Assembly: GCA_965249895.1 (NCBI GenBank)
Contig: CBDFNC010000004.1
Coordinates: forward strand, 434,001 to 498,000
Direction: 5' to 3'
Origin: CBDFNC01 sp965249895
GTDB lineage: Bacteria > Pseudomonadota > Gammaproteobacteria > Enterobacterales > CBDFNC01
Length of the DNA stretch: 64,000 bases
The translations under genes and the position numbers were made by a program. Within the stretch, counting starts at the first letter, position 1, and every line of letters begins with the position of its first letter. This document shows, in pieces, positions 33,101 through 35,540 of this stretch. The notes under the pieces were generated by a model that saw nothing but the letters and a program-made list of their open reading frames with translations, was not told the origin of the DNA and searched no databases.

Positions 33101-35436
33101 GCGTTAAAAACCTGACTCGCCTGACTAAACCTGTCTAACAACTCCCTGGCAGGTGTCTCACCTGCGGTGATCAAGGTCTTGAGCGACGTCAGGGAGCTGC
33201 TTTCTATTTGCGTTAATATAATCGGTGGCAGCGTCGCGATCTCAATGCTCTGCTGCTCTATCAATTGGCCAAGCGCTATCGGATCCTTATGTTGCTCAGC
33301 ATTACAAATATATAGCTGATGGCCACACAACAGGCTGACAAAGATCTCCGATACACTGGCATCGAACACATAAGCGGCAAACTGTAAGGCTCGTCTGCAC
33401 GCTGTTGCCTCAAATTTATCAATTTGTGCATTCACTAAATGGAGCGTATTTTTGTGCTCCACCATCACCCCTTTCGGCTTACCCGTGGTGCCCGAGGTAT
33501 AAATTACATAGGCAAGATCCGTCGCCCGGCTCACCTCATCTAGATTTGACGACGCTATATTGCAGGTTAATGACGGATCATCGATGATCAACAGTGTCGA
33601 CTGCACGCCCGAATGAACGGTTAACTTCTCTTTATGATTGTGCTGTGTAAGCAGGAGTGCCGCAGACGTATCGCGCAATAGAAATTGCACGCGCTCTTGT
33701 GGGTACTCCGGCGATATTGGTACATAAGCGCCGCCCGCCTTTAATACAGCCAGGATACAGACCACCATTTCTATGCTGCGATCGAGATACAAGGCAATCA
33801 AGGTATCTGGTTTCATCGATTTACCGTGAATCGCTAAATATTGGCTGCGGATCACGCGCGCTAATTGGTTGGCTCTTTCGTTCAGTTCACCATAGCTAAC
33901 CTGCTGATCGCCACTCGCTTTATCACTAAATACCAGCGCTATATTGTCGGGAGTACTTTCCACCTGTTTTTCAAATACTTGATGCAGGGTCGTATCCTGT
34001 TTATAAGGTACGTCCGTTTGATTCCAACTCTGTAGCAGCGCCTGCTCTGCATCCAGCAATAAAGGCAGACGGTTGGTTTCGGTTGATGGAGCATTTAGAC
34101 ATTGCTCAAGCAATTGGGTTATTCGCTTAGCTAAGTCGTTCCCTTCTTTATCGCAGAAATATTGGTGTAAAAAAGTAAGTTGTAAACTCAGTCCGGCCTC
34201 GGTCTTTTGTAGGCAAATATCGAGTGGCTGACTTTTGTACTGGTTAGTTAGCGCAGTTGTTTGTTGTATGCCTTGAGTATCCGCCTGCTGCCCGAGGTTT
34301 GTTTTATATTGAACGAATATATCCGACAGATCCGCATTATCGGCATCGGCTAAGCGATGAATTTGCTTACCAGGTAACTTTCTGTGCCTCAGGCTTTTTC
34401 TTAACTCAGTCTGAATTTGGGCAGCCTGTATTACAACATTACTTTCTGTTTCGTGAGGACAATAAACAGGCACTACGGTCGAATGTACACCTACTGCAGA
34501 AATAGCCGAATTTCTTGAAAATCCCTGTACAGCCGTGGACAGGACTAAATCATTTTGACTAAGCGTGCGAGAAAAATAGGTGCTCACCACTGTCATCAGT
34601 ACAGCGAGCGGGCTTACGCGCTGTTGTTTACAAAAGGCGTCAAATAGCTGCTGCGTTTCAGGGCTGACGTTTGTTTTAATCGAGCTGCGCTTACGTTCAT
34701 TGTAATAAGGCGTTAAACGTAATACCGACTTGTCGAGGAAAAACTGCTTCCAGTAGTCCTTGTCTCTGATATAGCGCACAGATGATAAGTATCGCTGCGA
34801 TTGTGCTATATCGACCTGATACTGAGGAAGGGCATAAACCCAATCAATGCTTTTGTTTGCCTGTACATCCGCATAAAGCCTGTGAAGATACGCTTGTAGT
34901 TGATAAATTCCAGCATGGTCAATAATGAGTTGATGAAATCGAGCCTGGAGATAGTATTTATGATGACTGACCTTAATCAAACAAAGTTGACTGAGCTCAT
35001 CTAAATGAACATCAAAGGGTATCTCAAACTGTTGGTCTATCCAGGTTTCTGCGGCTTCCTCGGCATCGTTATAATGTGAATAATCCTGATATACTATCTT
35101 GCCGCCAGCATCGCTTTTTTTTATGTTTTGAAAAGGTAGGCCCGCTTCCGTTTGCCCCACATTAATACGAAGACTATCCAGGTTTTCGCGCAGAAGACCC
35201 CATGCGCATTGCAACGTTTTTAGGTTAATTTCGTTAGTGATTACCTGGTACCCACCAATATTGAAAACTGGGCTGTTGGGGATAACCTTTTGCTCATGAA
35301 ATACAAACTCTTGAGCAGGGTGTAGAGGAAGTTCACTCGATTTTATGCCTCTGGCATCGGAGTAATCATTCTTGACGCCTTGGTTACCAAGTACCGTGAC
35401 ATTTTCATGCTGTTCTTTATCGTTTATTACTGACAT
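6805..35436 (-). CDS. Giant non-ribosomal peptide synthetase NRPS-B, 5' reading frame (modules NB1-NB8 in part)
   Basis: 9543 codons without interruption. The start at 35436 has AGGGAAG just upstream. Domain order, approximate: C 35340-34060, A 34030-32480, T, E 32190-30830; C 30800-29440, A 29430-27870, T, E 27560-26200; C 26190-24840, A 24830-23270, T, E 22950-21600; C 21600-20240, A 20230-18680, T; C 18390-17050, A 17040-15480, T; C 15190-13860, A 13850-12310, T; C 12030-10690, A 10680-9110, T, E 8800-7450; C from 7440. Predicted residues: D-Tyr/Phe, D-Val, D-Val, Phe, Val, Gly, D-Val. The frame leaves the C domain near 6947 through one extra base and ends 46 codons later in a Gly-rich run unlike any NRPS domain. 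The coding sequence resumes in the next frame down to position 1, so the intact gene would exceed 11,800 codons. Confidence 0.93.
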   Translation of the reverse strand: MSVINDKEQHENVTVLGNQGVKNDYSDARGIKSSELPLHPAQEFVFHEQKVIPNSPVFNIGGYQVITNEINLKTLQCAWGLLRENLDSLRINVGQTEAGLPFQNIKKSDAGGKIVYQDYSHYNDAEEAAETWIDQQFEIPFDVHLDELSQLCLIKVSHHKYYLQARFHQLIIDHAGIYQLQAYLHRLYADVQANKSIDWVYALPQYQVDIAQSQRYLSSVRYIRDKDYWKQFFLDKSVLRLTPYYNERKRSSIKTNVSPETQQLFDAFCKQQRVSPLAVLMTVVSTYFSRTLSQNDLVLSTAVQGFSRNSAISAVGVHSTVVPVYCPHETESNVVIQAAQIQTELRKSLRHRKLPGKQIHRLADADNADLSDIFVQYKTNLGQQADTQGIQQTTALTNQYKSQPLDICLQKTEAGLSLQLTFLHQYFCDKEGNDLAKRITQLLEQCLNAPSTETNRLPLLLDAEQALLQSWNQTDVPYKQDTTLHQVFEKQVESTPDNIALVFSDKASGDQQVSYGELNERANQLARVIRSQYLAIHGKSMKPDTLIALYLDRSIEMVVCILAVLKAGGAYVPISPEYPQERVQFLLRDTSAALLLTQHNHKEKLTVHSGVQSTLLIIDDPSLTCNIASSNLDEVSRATDLAYVIYTSGTTGKPKGVMVEHKNTLHLVNAQIDKFEATACRRALQFAAYVFDASVSEIFVSLLCGHQLYICNAEQHKDPIALGQLIEQQSIEIATLPPIILTQIESSSLTSLKTLITAGETPARELLDRFSQASQVFNAYGPTESTVCASAHHYQKGDLAANIGKPIDNVKLYVLDPCGNLLPTATTGELYIGGAGLARGYLNRPELTAERFIEHPFATPSDKAKGYTRLYKTGDLVRWLPDGNLEYLGRNDSQVKVRGYRIELGEIENALAAHPQVKQAVVIDCEHRDHKILAAYLVFNAQASLNGMALRDYLSAQLPDYMLPASFNELNALPLTINGKLDRRALPAPDFIHGDTYVAPTNQCEALLCSIWQAVLGLEKVGIQDNFFHIGGDSIICIQLTSRLRQHGFSVQVKDIFAAPSIAKLAHLLTQTSTTPTIEAEQGQLSGTFDLLPIQQWFFELPLVKPQHWNHAFMLSLPGEVGQAHLELALTALATRHDMLRCGFERTQAEPQSKNHDEIRQRYYGSDEQMMAPLRTVNVAAMDAHSLHEQLTQWQSGFDIYQGPLWQVAYLTGYADGTTRLFFCFHHLIIDAVSWRIIAEDMRLLLTGDTLPAKTSSYRQWAQAVQAYAQRHKNDVDYWLDVLDGAKQTTSVDGNGGRVPTTHEADVGLSTALTAQLLHRANEGYHTEINDLLLSALSRALSVTFAGSLSAGDSQLITLEGHGREIIDETLDVSQTLGWFTTTYPVKLHACDDLGELIIRTKEMIRGIPDKGIGFGALTQAGLLKATALPRVSFNYLGQLNTDANGQSDWKISAEKCGLSIAAENTEDLLLSINGAVEHGQLRFSVVSQLAKEQTACFTAAFEQALAQVTAHALEVARAGGIKTPSDFAVAGLSVADLDRLQNRHEIEAIYPATSLQQGFIYHYLSQPQDDAYRVQVLLDYHQALDVVAYQQAWSLASLRYPILRTAFDWQETLLQVITAPGSIGPKNFDFKDISELAGSAREQAITAIQRADREIAFDLSEPGLVRFTLIKQSAEHYTVLKSEHHSIADGWSGPILLKSVHDDYNRLTRGSASAAALALEIVPESAYLLAQEYYQQHATTTRAYWDTARQSWGEANDINGLLSETVDLSQVRKVDNPAEQQRVLEGDAYQGLKAMCRSQGLTLNAALQFAWHKLLHVYTRDEQTFVGTTVSGRDIPVDGIESSVGLYINTLPLAVSWREQATALDVLQAIQQGIVELNTHSNMPLGELQRNGDRQFHSLFVFENYPSPVETTGDDAGIESSMRFRQAIEKTDYPLSVVAYEQGESLVVYLKYGQDWLSGARANELLDQLMQILACISVTPNIPHQQISLLSQSERTTQLYDWNDTDAPYPQDATLCLLVEQQAQQTPENIAVVFTDKKGERQQLTYRELNEKANQLARVIRSNYYARYGNDLQADTLIALYLERSPEMIISQLAILKAGAAYVPLSPEYPQERIEFMLQDTCACLLLTQLEFVGRLDNWLSQLDTCPELIAVDNTELLSELAVTNLGLGKATDLAYVMYTSGTTGKPKGVLIPHRGVVSLVKNNDYLQIGEQDVFLQLSNPNFDASTFEVWGALTHGAKLVLPLVSAAMQAEQLEGLLKKHRVSILWLTRALFDQLYVQQANLFAPLQTLLIGGEVLTANLVRDLMAGQHRPNKILNGYGPTEGTTFTTVYDCVDFDKTVPIGLPINTRKVYVLSPDLELVVPGAIGELYIGGAGLARGYLNRPELSAERFIEHPFATPSDKAKGYTRLYKTGDLVRWLPDGNLEYLGRNDSQVKIRGYRIELGEIENTLAAHPQVKQAVVIDCEHQDHKVLAAYLVFNERASLNGMALRDYLSARLPDYMLPASFTELDALPLTINGKLDRRALPAPDFIHGDTYVAPTNQCEALLCTIWQAVLGLEKVGIQDNFFHIGGDSIISIQLTSRLRQHGFNVQVKDIFAAPSIAKLAHLLTQTSTTPTIEAEQGQLSGTFDLLPIQQWFFEKPLAKPQHWNQAFMLSLPGEVGQAHIEQALTALATRHDMLRCGFERAQAEPPTNHDEIRQRYYGNDEQMMAPLRTVNVAAMDAHSLHEQLTQWQSGFDIYQGPLWQVAYLTGYADGATRLFFCFHHLIIDAVSWRIIAEDMRLLLTGDTLPAKTSSYRQWVQAVQAYAQRHENDVDYWLEVLAGAKQTTSVDAHAAHEAGVELSAALTAQLLHGANEGYHTEINDLLLSALSRALSVTFAGNLSAGDSQLITLEGHGREIIDETLDMSQTLGWFTTTYPVKLHACDDLGELIIQTKEMIRGIPDKGIGFGALTQAGLLKATALPRVSFNYLGQLNTDANGQSDWKVTAEKCGQSVAAENTDDLLLNINGAVEHGQLRFSVVSQLTKEQTACFTAAFEQALAQVITHALEVARAGGIKTPSDFAVAGLSVADLDRLQNRHDIEAIYPATSLQQGFIYHYLSQPQDDAYRVQVLLDYHQALDVAAYQQAWSLASLRYPILRTAFDWQETLLQVITAPGSIGPKHFTFKDISELAGPAREQAITAIQRADREIAFDLSEPGLVRFILIKQSAEHYTVLKSEHHSITDGWSGPILLKSVHDDYNRLTRRGASTAALALEIVPEPTYLLAQEYYQQHATKTRAYWDAARQSWGEANDINGLLSETIDLSQVRQVDNPAEQQRVLEGDAYQGLKAMCRHQGLTLNVALQFAWHKLLHVYTRDEQTFVGTTVSGRDIPVDGIESSVGLYINTLPLAVSWREQATALDVLQAIQQGIVELNTHSNMPLGELQRNGQRQFHSLFVFENYPRPVETTGDGAGIESSMRFRQAIEKTDYPLSVMAYEQGESLVVYLKYGQNWLNGARANELLDQLTQILACISVTPNIPHQQISLLSQSERTTQLYDWNDTDAPYPQDATLHQVFEEQVEKTPDNIAVVFTDQNGEEQQLSYRELNERANQLARVIRSDYYARYGSVLEADTLIALYLERSPEMIISQLAILKAGAAYVPLSPEYPQERIEFMLQDTCACLLLTQLEFVGRLDNWLSQLDTCPELIAVDNTELLSELETTNLGLGKATDLAYVMYTSGTTGKPKGVLIPHRGVVSLVKNNDYLQIGEQDVFLQLSNPNFDASTFEVWGALTHGAKLVLPLVSAAMQAEQLEGLLKKHRVSILWLTRALFDQLYVQQANLFAPLQTLLIGGEVLTANLVRDLMAGQHRPNKILNGYGPTEGTTFTTVYDCVNFDKTVPIGLPINSRKVYVLSPDLELVVPGAIGELYIGGAGLARGYLNRPELTAERFIEHPFATPSDKAKGYTRLYKTGDLVRWLPDGNLEYLGRNDSQVKIRGYRIELGEIENALAAHPQVKQVAVIDCDHRDHKILAAYLVFNERASLSGMALRDYLSARLPDYMLPASFTELDALPLTINGKLDRRALPAPDFIDDDSYVAPTNQCEALLCTIWQAVLGLEKVGVQDNFFHIGGDSIISIQLTSRLRQHGFNVQVKDIFAAPSIAKLAHLLTQTSTTPTIEAEQGQLSGSFDLLPIQQWFFELPLAKPQHWNQAFMLSLPGEVGQAHLEQALTALATRHDMLRCGFERAQAEPPTNHDEIRQRYYGNDAQMMAPLRTVNVAAMDEHSLHEQLTQWQSGFDIYQGPLWQVAYLTGYADGTTRLFFCFHHLIIDAVSWRIIAEDMRLLLTDDTLPAKTSSYRQWVQAVQAYAQRHENDVDYWLEVLAGAKQTTSVDAHAAHEAGVELSAALTAQLLHGANEGYHTEINDLLLSALSRALSVTFAGNLSAGDSQLITLEGHGREIIDETLDVSQTLGWFTTTYPVKLHACDDLSELIIQTKEMIRGIPDKGIGFGALTQAGLLKATALPGISFNYLGQLNTDTNGQSDWKVTAEKCGQSVAAENTDALLLSINGAVEHGQLRFSVVSQLTKAQTACFTAAFEQALAQVITHALEVARAGGIKTPSDFAVVGLSVADLDRLQNRHEIEAIYPATSLQQGFIYHYLSQPQDDAYRVQVLLDYHQALDVAAYQQAWYLASLRYPILRTAFDWQETLLQVITAPGSIGPKNFTFKDISELAGPAREQAITAIQRADREIAFDLTQPGLVRFILIKQSAEHYTVLKSEHHSITDGWSGPILLKSVHDDYNRLTRGSASAAALALEIVPEPTYLLAQEYYQQHATKTRAYWDTARQSWGEANDINGLLSETIDLSQVRQVDNPAEQQRVLEGDAYQGLKAMCRSQGLTLNVALQFAWHKLLHVYTRDEQTFVGTTVSGRDIPVDGIESSVGLYINTLPLAVSWREQATALDVLQAIQQGIVELNTHSNMPLGELQRDGQRQFHSLFVFENYPSPVETTGDDAGIESSMRFRQAIEKTDYPLSVMAYEQGESLVVYLKYGQDWLSEARANQLLDQLMQILACISVTPNIPHQQISLLSQSERTTQLTVWNQTESPYREDATLHQVFEEQVEKTPDNIALVFEHNTQKQQQLSYRELNERANQLAHVIRSQYQAIHGESIKADTLIALYLDRSIEMLVGILAVLKAGGAYVPISPEYPQERVQFMLEDTMAPLLLTQLGYREKLTRNITDSGAQPVMICLDESELTRGITSGNLTQVSQATDLAYVIYTSGTTGKPKGVMVEHNNTLHLVNAQIQKFDATACRRSLQFAAYVFDASVFEIFVSLLCGHQLYICNEKQHKDPIALGQLIQQQNIEIATLPPIILTHIESSSLTSLKTLITAGETPARELLDRFSQTSQVFNAYGPTESTVCASAHHYQTGDLAANIGKPIDNVKLYVLDPCGNLLPMAAMGELYIGGAGLTRGYLNRPELTAERFVEHPFATPSDKAKGYTRLYKTGDLVRWMADGNLEYLGRNDSQVKIRGYRIELGEIENALAAVPDILQAVVVDREHGGGKFLAAYFVVRGDSSVSAEYLRETLSAQLPDYMVPASFTLLDSIPLTINGKLDRRALPEPALASEHSYTVPRTALEKKLCEIWQALLGLDRVGIDDNFFRIGGNSISAIRLTAVSRRELNMDIPLAMLFKHKTIAQLVGHIDPKTVTVIPATQTGTSPLSFAQERLLFIERFEQGTDAYHIPLFVSLKDDVNWLALREALLFLTERHPILKTVYRTNEKGEDYQQVLESTVQIPEHQFATQQALISAVQQSITLPFDLTSQAPVRFGRYQSGTTSYLLIIWHHIAFDGWSTNIFMQELAEVYQALCQDKAIGLPPLDITYADYAIWQRAYLQGAVLDGEMNYWRETLTGFETLVLPTDKARPSAIDYVGKDVHFCLPQALSEKLRALAKEQETTLYSVLLSGFYVTLATLSGQSDLVIGTPSDNRHHAQTQSLLGFFINSLVLRTELDQSQRVDEFIQQVHGVVTSAKVHQELPFEKLVDALNIEKDLSRHPIFQIMFSVQSFGADEKDRASLPFLPASLKESDGLFSPAKFDLSLFLDDGQSSITGSINYAVSLFDEISVERLAAIYQAVLGAMVDQSTDTIGQLDSLPDHERHTLLHDWNDTDAPYPQDATLCLLVEQQAQQTPENIAVVFTDKKGEGHQLTYRELNEKANQLARVIRSNYYARYGNDLQADTLIALYLERSPEMIISQLAILKAGGAYVPLSPEYPQERIEFMLQDTCACLLLTQLEFVGRLDNWLSQLDTCPELIAVDNTELLSELETTNLGLGKATDLAYVMYTSGTTGKPKGVLIPHRGVVSLVKNNDYIQIGEQDVFLQLSNPNFDASTFEVWGALTHGAKLVLPLVSAAMQAEQLEGLLKKHKVSILWLTRALFDQLYVQQANLFAPLQTLLIGGEVLTANLVRDLMAGQHRPNKILNGYGPTEGTTFTTVYECVSFDKTVPIGLPINSRKVYVLSPDLELVVPGAIGELYIGGAGLARGYLNRPELSAERFIEHPFATPSDKAKGYTRLYKTGDLVRWLPDGNLEYLGRNDSQVKIRGYRIELGEIENALAAHPQVKQAVVIDCEHQDHKILAAYLVFNERASLSGMALRDYLSARLPDYMLPASFNELDALPLTINGKLDRRALPEPALASEHSYTVPRTALEKKLCEIWQTLLGLDRVGIDDNFFRIGGNSISAIRLTAVSRRELNMDISLAMLFKHKTIAQLVGHIDPKTVTVIPATQTGTSPLSFAQERLLFIERFEQGTDAYHIPLFVSLKDDVNWLALREALLFLTERHPILKTVYRTNEKGEDYQQVLESTVQIPEHQFATQQALISAVQQSITLPFDLTSQAPVRFGRYQSGTTSYLLIIWHHIAFDGWSTNIFMQELAEVYQALCQDKAIGLPPLDITYADYAIWQRAYLQGAVLDGEMNYWRETLTGFETLVLPTDKARPSAIDYVGKDVHFCLPQALSEKLRALAKEQETTLYSVLLSGFYVTLATLSGQSDLVIGTPSDNRHHAQTQSLLGFFINSLVLRTELDQSQRVDEFIQQVHGVVTSAKVHQELPFEKLVDALNIEKDLSRHPIFQIMFSVQSFGADEKDRASLPFLPASLKESDGLFSPAKFDLSLFLDDGQSSITGSINYAVSLFDEISVERLAVIYQAVLGAMVDQCTDTIGQLDSLPDHERYTLLHDWNQTESPYRDNATLHQLFEEQVEKAPDEIAIVFQEERLSYRELNEKANQLAHVIRTRYQERHGEALKPDTLIALYFDRSMDMVISILAVLKSGAAYVPISPEYPRERTLFILEDTATCFIITKTHFIDQLKQWTDEFNTPLVLITEEQYPSCDSDGAANLTIATQASHLAYVIYTSGTTGNPKGVMIEQGTFAHYIEVVSAWLTNEPISILSLTKYTFDIFGLEFATPLLTGGCLFLSEIESAHADLEKHHVDINLIQQTPSMWQLFLSEINPSLDLSHIKTIVGGESGSIEMFRQISQMFEHTYQVYGPTESCIWSSQTRFKAGKEKIIGKPFAGESLYVLSENLHLLPIGAPGELYIGGAGLARGYLNLPELTAERFIDNPFVDKHLQHNRLYKTGDMVRWMPDGNLEYLGRNDSQVKIRGYRIELGEIENSLAAHPHVKQAVVIDCEHQDHKVLAAYLVFNERASLSGMTLRDYLSARLPDYMVPASFTLLDSIPLTINGKLDRRALPEPALASEHSYTMPRTALETKLCEIWQVLLGLDRVGIDDNFFRIGGNSISAIRLTAVSRRELNMDIPLAMLFKHKTIAQLVGHIDPKTVVVIPATQTGTSPLSFAQERLLFIERFEQGTDAYHIPLFVSLKDDVNWLALREALLFLTERHPILKTVYRTNEKGEDYQQVLESTVQIPEHQFATQQALISAVQQSITLPFDLTSQAPVRFGRYQSRTTSYLLIIWHHIAFDGWSTNIFMQELAEVYQALCQDKAIGLPPLDITYADYAIWQRAYLQDAVLDGEMNYWRETLTGFETLVLPTDKPRPSAIDYLGKDVHFCLPQALSEKLRALAKEQETTLYSVLLSGFYVTLATLSGQSDLVIGTPSDNRHHAQTQSLLGFFVNSLVLRTELDQSQRVDEFIQQVHGVVTSAKVHQELPFEKLVDALNIEKDLSRHPIFQIMFSVQSFGADEKDRTSLPFLPASLKESDGLFSPAKFDLSLFLDDGQSSITGSINYAVSLFDEISVERLAAIYQAVLGAMVDQSTDTIGQLDSLPDHERHTLLHDWNDTDAPYPQDATLCLLVEQQAQQTPENIAVVFTDKKGEGQQLTYRELNEKANQLARVIRSNYYARYGNDLQADTLIALYLERSPEMIISQLAILKAGAAYVPLSPEYPQERIEFMLQDTCACLLLTQLEFVGRLDNWLSQLDTCPELIAVDNTELLSELAATNLGLGKATDLAYVMYTSGTTGKPKGVLIPHRGVVSLVKNNDYLQIGEQDVFLQLSNPNFDASTFEVWGALTHGAKLVLPLVSAAMQAEQLEGLLKKHNVSILWLTRALFDQLYVQQANLFAPLQTLLIGGEVLTANLVRDLMAGQHRPNKILNGYGPTEGTTFTTVYECVSFDKTVPIGLPINSRKVYVLSPDLELVVPGAIGELYIGGAGLARGYLNRPELSAERFIEHPFATPSDKAKGYTRLYKTGDLVRWLPDGNLEYLGRNDSQVKIRGYRIELGEIENALAAHPHVKQAVVIDCEHQDHKVLAAYLVFNERASLNGMALRDYLSARLPDYMLPASFTELDALPLTINGKLDRRALPAPDFIDDDSYVAPTNQCEALLCTIWQAVLGLEKVGVQDNFFHIGGDSIISIQLTSRLRQHGFNVQVKDIFAAPSIAKLAHLLTQTSTTPTIEAEQGQLSGTFDLLPIQQWFFEKPLAKPQHWNQAFMLSLPGEVGQAHIEQALTALATRHDMLRCGFERVQAEPPTNHDEIRQRYYGNDAQMMAPLRTVNVAAMDEQRLHEQLTQWQSGFDIYQGPLWQVAYLTGYADGATRLFFCFHHLIIDAVSWRIIAEDMRLLLTDDTLPAKTSSYRQWVQAVQAYAQRHENDVDYWLEVLAGAKQTTSVDAHAVHEAEVGLSAALTAQLLHGANEGYYTEINDLLLSALSRALSVTFAGSLSAGDSQLITLEGHGRETIDETLDVSQTLGWFTTTYPVKLHACDDLSELIIQTKEMIRGIPDKGIGFGALTQAGLLKATALPRVSFNYLGQLNTDTNGQSDWKVTAEKCGQSVAAENTDALLLNINGAVEHGQLRFSVVSQLTKEQTACFTAAFEQALAQVITHALEVARAGGIKTPSDFAVAGLSVADLDRLQNRHDIEAIYPATSLQQGFIYHYLSQPQDDAYRVQVLLDYHQALDVAAYQQAWSLASLRYPILRTAFDWQETLLQVITAPGSIGPKNFTFKDISELAGPAREQAINAIQRADREVAFDLSEPGLVRFILIKQSAEHYTVLKSEHHSITDGWSGPILLKSVHDDYNRLTRGSGLGGGAGIGNSAGVDLPAGAGILPTVRHEDPGILGYSPSILGRGQRH
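6947..6949 (-). other. Single-base insertion (frameshift) in NRPS-B
   Basis: The plus strand here reads GAGGCCCGAGCCCC, whereas the copies at 21090-21100, 30297-30307 and 59700-59710 read GAGGCCGAGCCCC. The extra C changes RLTRGSASAAALAL into RLTRGSGLGGGAG and leads to a stop at 6805. The site is a variable linker in a C domain with other natural variants (25695, 55095). Confidence 0.85.
7450..12030 (-). other. Module NB7: C(LCL)-A(Val)-T-E
   Basis: Val pocket D-A-F-W-L-G-G-T-F (FDASTFE about 9997-10017). IGGDS carrier at about 8965, E domain with HHLIIDAVSW. Predicted residue D-Val. It is the only module in the window that combines an LCL condensation domain with a following E domain, as it follows the Gly module. 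Confidence 0.8.
9110..10680 (-). repeat. Val-type adenylation domain, repeated six times
   Basis: Copies at about 9110-10680, 15480-17040, 23270-24830, 27870-29430, 57290-58830 and 61910-63430, all with the same pocket residues. The outer parts of a seventh copy flank the exchanged core of NB8 (4530-4985 and 5515-6080). Confidence 0.85.
12080..15190 (-). other. Module NB6: C(LCL)-A(Gly)-T
   Basis: Pocket D-I-L-Q-V-G-V-I-W (FDIFGLE at 13168-13188), close to the Gly code DILQLGLIW. The A core is nearly identical to NA4 of the other synthetase up to about 12600; beyond that NB6 takes the common A10-T sequence, whereas NA4 has a divergent end. GGNS carrier. Confidence 0.75.
15240..18390 (-). other. 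Module NB5: C(LCL)-A(Val)-T
   Basis: Val pocket D-A-F-W-L-G-G-T-F (FDASTFE about 16357-16377). The A domain is spliced onto a GGNS carrier and LCL surroundings instead of the IGGDS-E arrangement used by the D-Val modules, so L-Val is predicted. The junction between the Val-type A part and the GGNS-type T part lies near the A10 motif at about 15480. Confidence 0.78.
18440..21600 (-). other. Module NB4: C(DCL)-A(Phe)-T
   Basis: Pocket D-A-F-T-I-A-A-V-C (FDASVFE at 19537-19557), near the Phe code DAWTIAAIC. The surrounding DNA is almost the same as NB9, which has Ser at pocket position 239 instead of Phe. GGNS carrier, no E domain. Predicted residue L-Phe, with a related aromatic as alternative. 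Confidence 0.7.
21600..26190 (-). other. Module NB3: C(DCL)-A(Val)-T-E
   Basis: Pocket D-A-F-W-L-G-G-T-F (FDASTFE about 24145-24165), IGGDS carrier at about 23115, intact E domain. Predicted residue D-Val. It is the closest relative of NA2 in the other synthetase, pointing to copying of whole modules between the two genes. Confidence 0.8.
26200..30800 (-). other. Module NB2: C(DCL)-A(Val)-T-E
   Basis: Pocket D-A-F-W-L-G-G-T-F (FDASTFE about 28747-28767). Its DCL domain reads HHSIADG where the other DCL copies read HHSITDG. Carrier IGGDS at about 27720; E domain intact. Predicted residue D-Val. Very similar at DNA level to NA1 in the T and A10 regions. Confidence 0.8.
32250..35340 (-). other. 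Module NB1: C(catalytic His lost)-A(Tyr/Phe)-T, completed by E
   Basis: The first C domain (LPLHPAQEF, FNIGGYQVI) is unlike all other C domains here and has features of starter-type domains. Its HHxxxDG motif is HQLIIDH (34915-34935), so the catalytic second His is Gln. The A pocket reads D-A-S-T-I-A-A-V-C (FDASVSE about 33346-33366), one change from the classical Tyr code DASTVAAVC and close to the Phe code. The carrier is IGGDS, followed by an E domain at 32190-30830. Predicted residue D-Tyr or D-Phe. Confidence 0.75.
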
Positions 35437-35540
35437 AAACTTCCCTATTCATAATCCGCAACTTATTAACTTAAAGTGAGATTTAGATTTTTTTAGATAG
35501 TTGAAACAAGGTACTTTTGGTATCCAAGGCTGTTATTTAC

